Positions 7,083-12,664 of a stretch of 12,664 nucleotides of DNA are shown here, piece by piece. The number at the start of each line of letters is the position of its first letter. Within the stretch, counting starts at the first letter, position 1. The notes beneath the pieces are model-generated. The model was not told the origin of the DNA. It ran no database searches and worked only from the letters and a program-made list of their open reading frames with translations. A program made the position numbers and the translations under genes. Origin of the DNA: an uncultured Rhodanobacteraceae bacterium (GTDB lineage Bacteria > Pseudomonadota > Gammaproteobacteria > Xanthomonadales > Ahniellaceae); contig CALMWD010000487.1 of the NCBI GenBank assembly GCA_937873105.1, positions 1 through 12,664 of the forward strand. Direction: 5' to 3'.

Positions 7083-9692
7083 TCAGGGCTGCGGGCGCCA
7101 TTCCAGCGTCAGGCCCAGCTCGCGTCCGCGGCGGAATGCGCGCGTGACCTCGTCGCCCTGGGTGAACTCCACCTTCGGATCGAGCAGGTTGCGCAAACGC
7201 AGCTTGAGCGTCCATTCCGGATCGAACTGCTTGCGCACGTTCAGGTCGAGCGAATGGAAATCCTGCTCGTAGATGTCCGGGGCGCCAAAGACCCCGACCT
7301 GGGAGATGCGCTTGCCGAACACGTTGTAGAGCAGGGTCGCCTCCAGCGAGTTGTCGGGCTTGCGATAGCCGAGCTGCAGGTTCGCGACATGGGGCGACTG
7401 GCCCTGCATCGGTCGCGCGTCGTTGGTCTGGATGTCGTTGACGCCGCCGAGATCGATCTCCGAGTCGATCCAGGCGTAGTTCGCCGCGGTGTAGAAGTTC
7501 GTCCAGCGCCCGCCGAGGAACTCGAGGCCGCGGAACCAGTCGAGTTCGATGCCGCGATTGCTGGCCGAATCGGCGTTCGCCAGCGACAGCAGGCTGCCGG
7601 TGCCGGGCACCTGGATCTTTTCGATCGGGTCGCTGAAGTCCTTCAGGAACAGCGCCGCCGAGAACGATTCGCTGTACGAGAAGTAGTACTCCCAGCGCAG
7701 ATCGAGGTGCTTGATCGCGGTCGGTTTCAGGTCCGGGTTGCCGATGGTTTCGAGGTCGAGCAGCGGATCGGTATAGGGCGCCGGCGACAGTTCGCGGAAG
7801 TCCGGGCGCGACACCGTCTCGCTGTAAGACAGGCGCCACTGCGCTGCATCGGAATACAGCCAGGTGAAGGCGGCGCTCGGCAGCAGATCGGACGTCGAGA
7901 TGCGGGCGATGGTTGGCGCCGCGGACGTGGCGCCGAGCGCGATGGTGCTGACCTCTTGGTCGTTGGCTTCGTGGCGCAGGCCGAGCGTGAACCGGTAGGC
8001 GCTCTTCCAGTTCAGGTCCGCGGCGACGAACAACGCATCGAGGTCCTGCTCGGCCTCGTAGTTGTCCGTACCGCGCGTGATTTCGCGCAACTGGAAACCG
8101 TCGGCGCCGATGTTGCCGGGCGTGAAGATCTGGTCCGGGGTGGCGCCGCCGATGACGCCCGGATCGTTCGCGAGCGGACCCGCGCCGCCGAACTCGAAGC
8201 GGCGGATTTCCGATTCGCGCTCGCGGCGCAGCAGTCCGCCGCCCGCGGACAGGTCGAGATAGGCCTCGTCGTTCAGCATCAGCGGCAGCTTGAACGCGAA
8301 ACTGAGGTCCTGACTGTCGTCGACGAGGTCGGAGAACACCGTGGCGTTGGAATCGGAGCGGCGCGAGAACTGGAACTGCTCGGTGGCATTGTTGCGGTCG
8401 TAGCGATAGCTGCGCGTGTTCGGCGACTCGCGCGAGGCCCGGGCCAGCGTGTATTGCCAGTTCAGGCTCAGGTCGCGCGCGCCGGGGAAGCGATGTTCGC
8501 CGGCGAACTGGGTCGCCAGCAGTTCGTTCTCGATCCATTCGAGGTTGTAGAAGCGCGACACGTCTTCGGGATCTTCGGTGTATCCCTCGGACAGCTTCGC
8601 CTCGTCCTCGGTCGAACGCAGCATCATCGTCGTGTTCTTGAGGCGATGGTTCTCGCCCAGGTCGGCGCCGAAGGACAGGAAGCTCGACAGCTCGGTGTTC
8701 TCGGTGGTTCGGGCGACATCGAGACCGCTGGCCTGCACCAGCGAGCCGTCGCCGAGCACGGCGTAACTGTTCCGGACTTCGTCGACATGGTCGAGCGTGT
8801 TCGCGTAACGCACGGCCCCGAGCACGCCGACCGGCACGCCGCCGAGGTCGAAGCTGTTGCCCACCGCGCCGCTGAAGCTGGTGTTCGGCTTCAGGTCGCG
8901 ATCCGCGACGGCATAGCCCTGCGCCGCCAGCGCTTCGCCGAACCCTTCGAGCTCGGCCGGCGTGAACCCGCCCGGATTGGTCGGCGAAGCCGGCCGCAGG
9001 AGGGTGCCGTCGGCGATGGCCCGGGCGAGCGTGTCGGGCATCTCGCGGGCGCCATCGTCGAAACCGGTCCAGTCGCCGCTGCCGCCGTCGTAACCGAGGC
9101 CGTCGTCGAAGGTGGCGCCGCTGTCGTAACCGAGGCCGAAACCCAGCTTGGCCACGAAGCCCGAGGGCACGCCGCGCGTGCGCAATTGCACCGTGCCGCC
9201 GCCGAATTCGCCCGGCAGGTCGGCGCCGTAGGACTTCTGGATCACCACGCCTTCCAGCAGTTCGGTCGGGAACAAGTCGAGCGGCACGACGCGGCGGGTC
9301 GGATCCGGGCTCGGAATCTGGGCGCCGTTCAGGAGCACGCTGGAATAGCGATCGCCCAGACCGCGCACGAAGACGTAGCGACCGTCGACCACGGACAGGC
9401 CGGTCACGCGCTTCAGCGTCGTCGCCGCATCCGAGTCGCCGGTCCGCGCGATCTGTTCCGCGCTGACCGCTTCGGTGACCGCGGCGGTGGCGCGGCGTTC
9501 GTCGGCGTAGAGCTCCTGGCCGCCCTCGGTGTAGCTGCCTTCGACTTCGACGCCGGACAGCTCGGTGGTGTCCTCGTCCTCGGACGGCGATTCCGGCACG
9601 GCGTCCTGGGCGTGCAGCGGCCCGGCCAGGGCGGCGGTGATCAACAAGGGCAGCAAGGCGACGCGCGGTCGCGGCAGGGGCGAATGATTCAT
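7083..9692 (-). CDS. TonB-dependent outer membrane receptor
   Basis: The 869-residue outer membrane protein imports a ligand with energy from TonB-ExbB-ExbD. A signal peptide covers residues 1-28 (cut after PLHA). TELSGVEVEG (43-52) is the best TonB-box candidate. The plug domain (about 67-173) contains SDAATTLKRVTGLSV, the conserved VRGLGDRYSSVLLNG (109-123), a PDPTRRVVPLDLFP stretch (129-142) and a GEFGGGTVQL end (161-170). The rest forms a beta-barrel, ending in LGLTLEWRPQP; the last residues are not the usual terminal aromatic. This plug type is common in proteobacteria and Bacteroidetes with unassigned ligands, so the substrate is not named. The ATG at 9692 precedes the signal peptide directly; the Shine-Dalgarno is weak (GCGGAA). 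The next gene, 149 bp downstream, encodes a secreted beta-helix protein with a similar promoter element. Confidence 0.93.
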   Translation of the reverse strand: MNHSPLPRPRVALLPLLITAALAGPLHAQDAVPESPSEDEDTTELSGVEVEGSYTEGGQELYADERRATAAVTEAVSAEQIARTGDSDAATTLKRVTGLSVVDGRYVFVRGLGDRYSSVLLNGAQIPSPDPTRRVVPLDLFPTELLEGVVIQKSYGADLPGEFGGGTVQLRTRGVPSGFVAKLGFGLGYDSGATFDDGLGYDGGSGDWTGFDDGAREMPDTLARAIADGTLLRPASPTNPGGFTPAELEGFGEALAAQGYAVADRDLKPNTSFSGAVGNSFDLGGVPVGVLGAVRYANTLDHVDEVRNSYAVLGDGSLVQASGLDVARTTENTELSSFLSFGADLGENHRLKNTTMMLRSTEDEAKLSEGYTEDPEDVSRFYNLEWIENELLATQFAGEHRFPGARDLSLNWQYTLARASRESPNTRSYRYDRNNATEQFQFSRRSDSNATVFSDLVDDSQDLSFAFKLPLMLNDEAYLDLSAGGGLLRRERESEIRRFEFGGAGPLANDPGVIGGATPDQIFTPGNIGADGFQLREITRGTDNYEAEQDLDALFVAADLNWKSAYRFTLGLRHEANDQEVSTIALGATSAAPTIARISTSDLLPSAAFTWLYSDAAQWRLSYSETVSRPDFRELSPAPYTDPLLDLETIGNPDLKPTAIKHLDLRWEYYFSYSESFSAALFLKDFSDPIEKIQVPGTGSLLSLANADSASNRGIELDWFRGLEFLGGRWTNFYTAANYAWIDSEIDLGGVNDIQTNDARPMQGQSPHVANLQLGYRKPDNSLEATLLYNVFGKRISQVGVFGAPDIYEQDFHSLDLNVRKQFDPEWTLKLRLRNLLDPKVEFTQGDEVTRAFRRGRELGLTLEWRPQP

Positions 9693-9746
9693 GGGGAGAT
9701 TCCGCGAAAAGAAGGGGGTGCGCGGGTCCGTCGCGCATGGCGGCGC

Positions 9747-9802
9747 AAACTAGGTCAGTGCGGTGACCGGGCCATGACGCAAACACTGCAGCGATGTTGC
9801 AG
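9747..9802 (-). promoter_or_regulatory. Candidate activator site and promoter of the TonB-dependent receptor gene
   Basis: Three heptamers with 4 bp gaps, CTGCAAC, CTGCAGT and GCGTCAT, span 9802-9774. Exactly 21 bp downstream lies a -10-like TAGTTT (9752-9747), giving a leader of roughly 50 nt. By eye, 13 of 29 positions match the beta-helix gene element, including the central CTGCAG at the same place. A perfect inverted repeat CACTGCA-N7-TGCAGTG (9784-9804) overlaps the element and could be an alternative operator. Confidence 0.42.
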
Positions 9803-9868
9803 TGCGACTTACCCACAGATCGCCCGAGGCAGGCGGGCTTAGCCGCGGAACCTGCAGCCGACATGACG

Positions 9869-9906
9869 AAGTAATTTCAATTGATTGATTTAAAACCATT
9901 TATTCA
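9869..9906. other. AT-rich island
   Basis: 31 of 38 bases are A or T, in a window that is otherwise strongly GC-rich. It contains the tandem TTGATTGATT (9881-9890) and a TTTAAAA run. It sits between DnaA-box-like sites, so it could be an easily melted segment or a nucleoid-protein target. This role is inference. Confidence 0.6.
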
Positions 9907-9988
9907 GAACGGGTTCGCAAGGCTTGCGGCCCGGACCCAGTTCTGCTCCCGCCCGTGGCGCCGCGATCGCAGCGCCCCGCCCACAGAG

Positions 9989-9997
9989 TTATCCACA
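9989..9997 (+). promoter_or_regulatory. Consensus DnaA box
   Basis: TTATCCACA matches the consensus TTATNCACA fully. It lies about 110 bp upstream of argS, between GCCCCG (9974-9979) and CGGGGC (10000-10005), which could pair. A CCACAGA repeat occurs at 9981-9987 and 9993-9999, and again at 9813-9819. Actual DnaA binding is not shown. Confidence 0.5.
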
Positions 9998-10069
9998 GAC
10001 GGGGCCCGCACGTGAACGGCGCCCGCGTCCAGCCCGACACCTCCGCTGTCTGCGCTACCCCGCCGCGAC

Positions 10070-10075
10070 TACACT
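10070..10075 (+). promoter_or_regulatory. Candidate -10 element of argS
   Basis: TACACT matches four of six -10 consensus bases and predicts a start near 10081, giving a leader of about 28 nt. The -35 at the right distance (TGTCTG, 10047-10052) is poor. Confidence 0.38.
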
Positions 10076-10108
10076 ACGCGGCCTTTTTCCCTGATTCCGG
10101 ACGCTTCC

Positions 10109-11866
10109 GTGAAAGAGCTTCTGACCGGCCTGGTGCGGGCCAGCCTGGACCAACTGCGCGCCGACGGCCGCATCGCCCTCGACGTGCTGCCCGAGATCGT
10201 CTTCGAGCGCACCCGCGCCAAGGAGTTCGGCGACTTCGCCTGCAACATCGCGATGCAGCTCGCCAAGCCGCTCGGGCGCAAGCCGCGCGAGATCGCGGAA
10301 CTGATCGTCGCGGCCCTGCCGGCGCACCCCTCGCTGGCCAAGGTCGACATCGCCGGACCCGGATTCCTGAACTTCTTCGTGACCAGCGCCACCCTGCAGC
10401 AGGTCGTGGCCCGCGTGCTCGACGACGAACGCTACGGCTTCGCGCCGAAGGATTCGCGCGAATCGGTGCAGGTGGAATTCGTTTCGGCCAATCCGAACGG
10501 CCCGCTGCATGTCGGCCACGGCCGCGGCGCGGCTTACGGTTCGACGCTCGCGAACCTGCTCGAAGCCGGCGGCTACAAGGTCAGCCGCGAGGACTACGTC
10601 AACGACGCCGGCCGGCAGATGGACATCCTCGCCGTCTCGGTCTGGCTGCGCTACCTTGAGCTCGGCGGCGAGACCATCCGCTTCCCCGACAACGGCTACA
10701 AGGGCGACTACGTGCGCGGCATCGCCCGCGACCTGCGCCTGGCGGCCGGGGCCGAACTGCATCACCCGATCGCCGCCGTGTTCGCCGACCTCCCCGCCGA
10801 CGAAGGCCAGGGCGGCGACAAGGAGCAGCACGTCGACGCGCTGATCGTGCGTGCGCGTGCGCTGCTCGGCGACGCCCACTACCGCCGCCTGTTCGAGGCC
10901 GGACTGAAAGCCTGCCTCGACGACATCAAGCAGGATCTGGGCGAATTCCGCGTCGTCTACGACCAGTGGTTCTCCGAGCGTTCGCTGACCACCAGCGGCG
11001 CCGTGCAGCGCGCCATCGACGTGCTCGCCGAGAAGGGCCACATGTACGAGAAGGACGGCGCGCTCTGGTTCCGCGCCACCGACTTCGGCGACGAGAAGGA
11101 CCGCGTCGTGCGCCGCGACAATGGTGCGACCACGTATTTCGCGTCCGACATCGCCTACCTGCTGAACAAGTTCGATCGCGGCTACGACCGCGCCATCTAC
11201 GTGTTCGGTGCCGACCATCATGGCTATGTCGCGCGCCTGAAGGCGGCGGCGCAGGGCCTTGGCGTCGATCCGGAACGGCTGGAAATCAAGCTGGTGCAGT
11301 TCGCCATCCTGTTCGAGGGCGGCGAGAAGGTGCAGATGTCCACGCGCGCCGGCCAGTTCGTCACCCTGCGCGACCTGCGCCGCGAGGTCGGCGTCGATGC
11401 CGCGCGCTTCTTCTACGTGATGCGCAGCCACGACCAGCATCTGGACTTCGATCTCGACCTGGCGCGTTCGCAGTCGGTCGACAACCCGGTCTACTACCTG
11501 CAGTACACGCATGCGCGCCTTTGCGGCCTGTTCCGCCAGGCGGTCGAGAAGTCGCTGCCTTACGACGAAGCGACCGCGCGCGCCTCGCTCGACCAGTTGA
11601 GCGAACCGCAGGCCCAGGCCGTGCTGGAACAGCTCGACCGCTTCCCGGAAGACCTGCGTGGCGCGGTCGAGATCCGCTCGCCGCACCTCGTGGTCGCGGC
11701 CCTGCGTGAACTGGCGGCGCGTTACAACGCCTTCTACAACGGCCATCACTTCCTCGTGGACGACGCCGCGCAGCGCTGCGCGCGCCTCGCGCTGGCCGCC
11801 TGCGTGCGCCGCGTGCTGGCCAACGGCCTCGGCATCCTCGGCGTGTCGGCGCCGGAGACGATGTAA
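10109..11866 (+). CDS. argS: Arginyl-tRNA synthetase
   Basis: The 585-residue class I aminoacyl-tRNA synthetase attaches arginine to tRNA-Arg in the cytoplasm. The N-terminal Add-1 domain (about 1-110) carries the FGDFACNIAMQLAK motif (40-53), followed by the catalytic core with VEFVSANPNGPLHVGHGRG (122-140), where HVGH (134-137) is the HIGH signature. The KMSKS loop is VQMSTRAG (408-415); lack of the first lysine is normal for many arginyl enzymes. The helical anticodon-binding domain (about 460-585) includes YLQYTHAR and ends in LGILGVSAPETM. Length is typical. The start is GTG at 10109, giving a family-typical MKELL N-terminus; no strong Shine-Dalgarno is visible. Its TAA stop overlaps the ATG of the SPOR gene by one base. 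Confidence 0.97.
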   Translation: MKELLTGLVRASLDQLRADGRIALDVLPEIVFERTRAKEFGDFACNIAMQLAKPLGRKPREIAELIVAALPAHPSLAKVDIAGPGFLNFFVTSATLQQVVARVLDDERYGFAPKDSRESVQVEFVSANPNGPLHVGHGRGAAYGSTLANLLEAGGYKVSREDYVNDAGRQMDILAVSVWLRYLELGGETIRFPDNGYKGDYVRGIARDLRLAAGAELHHPIAAVFADLPADEGQGGDKEQHVDALIVRARALLGDAHYRRLFEAGLKACLDDIKQDLGEFRVVYDQWFSERSLTTSGAVQRAIDVLAEKGHMYEKDGALWFRATDFGDEKDRVVRRDNGATTYFASDIAYLLNKFDRGYDRAIYVFGADHHGYVARLKAAAQGLGVDPERLEIKLVQFAILFEGGEKVQMSTRAGQFVTLRDLRREVGVDAARFFYVMRSHDQHLDFDLDLARSQSVDNPVYYLQYTHARLCGLFRQAVEKSLPYDEATARASLDQLSEPQAQAVLEQLDRFPEDLRGAVEIRSPHLVVAALRELAARYNAFYNGHHFLVDDAAQRCARLALAACVRRVLANGLGILGVSAPETM

Positions 11867-12453
11867 TGGCCAAGCGCAACTCGCAGGCCAAGATGCGCCC
11901 GAGCGGCAACGGCGGCGTCGGCAAACAGGTGCCGTGGTGGATCTGGTTCCTCGGCGGCCTGTTCTGCGGCCTCGGCCTGTCGGCCCTGGTGCTGATGAAG
12001 CAGTGGGCGCCGCAGCTGCGCGAGGGCGAGTCCCAGGCCGCCAAGCCCGCGGCCCCGGCCGACGCACCCGCCGCGAATCCGGACAAGCCCAAGTACGATT
12101 TCTACAGCGTGCTGCCGGAGATGGAAGTGGTGGTGCCCGATGCCGAGGTGAAATCGGCCGCGACCACGCCGGCCACGGCGGACGCGCAAGGCGCCGCGGC
12201 GAACCCGGCGCAGCGCTACATGCTGCAGGCCGGCTCGTTCCGCACCAGCGCCGACGCCGATGCCTTGAAGGCCCGGCTGACCTTGATGGGCGTCGGCGCG
12301 TCCGTGTCGGTGCAAAAGGTGAACGTCAACGGCACCGAATACTTCCGCGTCCGCCTCGGCCCCTTCGCCGACCTGCGCAGCGTCGACGGCGCCAAGCGCA
12401 CGCTCGAAGGCAATGGCATCAACGCCATCGCCCTGCGCGAAAACGCCCCGTAG
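11866..12453 (+). CDS. SPOR-domain membrane protein (FtsN/DedD-like)
   Basis: The 195-residue protein has a short basic cytoplasmic end, one membrane helix (about 24-44), an Ala/Pro-rich periplasmic linker with the conserved-looking patch YDFYSVLPEMEVVVPD (77-92), and a C-terminal SPOR domain (about 117-192, RYMLQAGSFRTSADADALK to the end). SPOR domains bind denuded peptidoglycan at the septum, so a role in cell division or envelope remodelling is likely. The same order, argS followed by a SPOR protein, is known in Pseudomonas. The start ATG shares its A with the argS TAA, and GGAG (11854-11857) lies 8 nt upstream inside argS, which points to translational coupling. Calling it FtsN itself would go beyond the sequence. 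Confidence 0.9.
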   Translation: MAKRNSQAKMRPSGNGGVGKQVPWWIWFLGGLFCGLGLSALVLMKQWAPQLREGESQAAKPAAPADAPAANPDKPKYDFYSVLPEMEVVVPDAEVKSAATTPATADAQGAAANPAQRYMLQAGSFRTSADADALKARLTLMGVGASVSVQKVNVNGTEYFRVRLGPFADLRSVDGAKRTLEGNGINAIALRENAP

Positions 12454-12461
12454 GACGCACC

Positions 12462-12664
12462 CTACAACTGGGCGATGCGCTCGGTCAGCACGTAGGTCAC
12501 GTGGACCACGGCGATGCCGGAACTCACCGGCGTGCCGCCGTCGACCGGGCAGAAGCGCACCGATGTCGACTTCGCCGCCGCCGCCGCGGAGCGGTCCAGC
12601 GTGCTCGACCCGCTGCCCTTGATCAGGCTGACGCGCCGCGCGGCGCGGCCCAGGCTCGACTGCG
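12462..12664 (-). CDS. TonB-family energy-transducer C-terminal domain, 5' part missing
   Basis: A minus-strand frame stays open from the right edge to a TAG at 12464-12462 and gives 67 residues. The pattern LIKGSGSSTLDRSAAAA, then VRFCPVDGGTPVSSGIAVVHVTYVL, resembles the C-terminal domain of TonB proteins (a serine/glycine stretch, LD.AA, f.P....G.pV, then a final strand). That domain contacts the TonB box of outer membrane receptors in the periplasm. The N-terminal membrane helix and Pro-rich spacer would lie outside the window, so the call rests on the last domain only. It converges on the SPOR gene with an 8 bp gap. Whether it serves the receptor in this window is unknown. Confidence 0.6.
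   Translation of the reverse strand, partial: QSSLGRAARRVSLIKGSGSSTLDRSAAAAAKSTSVRFCPVDGGTPVSSGIAVVHVTYVLTERIAQL

Larger units (their letters stand above)
9693..10108. other. 416 bp intergenic region between divergent receptor and argS genes
   Basis: No convincing coding region is seen on either strand. From left to right it holds the receptor leader, a -10-like site and 29 bp element (9747-9802), a DnaA-box-like TTACCCACA (9809-9817), a 38 bp island (9869-9906) with 31 A or T bases, a second one-mismatch DnaA box TTATTCAGA (9900-9908), a perfect DnaA box (9989-9997) and the argS promoter. No confident promoter could be placed in the AT-rich island on either strand. Confidence 0.7.

Noticed and set aside
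7254..9842. An 862-codon plus-strand frame antisense to the receptor gene
   Set aside because: It lacks any recognisable domain and has the composition of a shadow frame, while the opposite strand encodes a complete TonB-dependent receptor.
5203..9864. A 1553-codon minus-strand frame spanning the receptor and beta-helix genes
   Set aside because: The upstream part is another frame of the receptor gene and is Arg-rich without domains. The real gene starts at 6933 with a signal peptide and a good ribosome binding site.
9693..10108. A main chromosomal replication origin
   Set aside because: Only one perfect DnaA box is present and none of the usual origin neighbours is in the window, so a full origin is not supported; a DnaA-binding regulatory region remains possible.
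11329..11352. Loss of the KMSKS lysine in arginyl-tRNA synthetase (VQMSTRAG)
   Set aside because: Many arginyl-tRNA synthetases naturally lack this lysine, so it is not a sign of inactivity.
10055..12067. A 670-codon minus-strand frame antisense to argS
   Set aside because: It mirrors the codon pattern of argS and has no domain features; argS is complete and certain.
12450..12465. Small hairpin GTAGG/CCTAC covering both convergent stop codons
   Set aside because: The stem is only 5 bp and no T run follows on either strand, so a terminator cannot be supported.

Overview
This is a GC-rich, gene-dense bacterial window, most likely from a gammaproteobacterium of the Lysobacterales/Xanthomonadales (Rhodanobacteraceae or Lysobacteraceae type). 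The basis is the argS-SPOR protein gene order also known from pseudomonads and relatives, a TonB-dependent receptor paired with a secreted beta-helix protein, and an N-terminal domain on that secreted protein of a kind I recall from this order. The assignment is inference from recalled families, not a database result. No rRNA, tRNA, CRISPR array, insertion sequence or phage gene is visible.

Region 1 (1-2678, minus strand) is a three-gene transcription unit. It holds a membrane-anchored histidine kinase, a response regulator with two receiver domains and no output domain, and the first 226 codons of an SDR-type sugar epimerase-like protein that runs off the left edge. The genes are tightly packed (9 bp and 2 bp gaps), and a candidate promoter lies just upstream of the kinase.

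Region 2 (2730-5177) holds a plus-strand DASS/SLC13-type anion symporter converging, with a 3 bp gap, on a minus-strand CaCA-family cation/proton or cation/sodium antiporter. The antiporter promoter abuts the rho-independent terminator of the next unit.

Region 3 (5142-9802, minus strand) is a TonB-dependent outer membrane receptor followed by a secreted right-handed beta-helix protein. Each has its own leader. Both leaders carry a 29 bp element built on an 11 bp period, with a central CTGCAG, placed exactly 21 bp before a -10-like hexamer. This suggests one regulator controls both genes as a surface capture and uptake pair of unknown substrate.

Region 4 (9693-10108) is a 416 bp intergenic region with a 38 bp AT-rich island, one perfect consensus DnaA box (TTATCCACA) and two one-mismatch boxes spaced about 90 bp apart on the same strand.

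Region 5 (10109-12664) holds argS, a translationally coupled SPOR-domain membrane protein, and on the opposite strand the C-terminal end of a TonB-like protein cut by the right edge.

The window is mostly recognisable core and accessory genes. The points most worth checking are the receiver domain whose phospho-acceptor Asp is Glu, the tyrosine-free SDR protein coupled to the two-component system, the shared receptor/beta-helix promoter element, the DnaA-box cluster, and the antiporter with altered ion-site residues.
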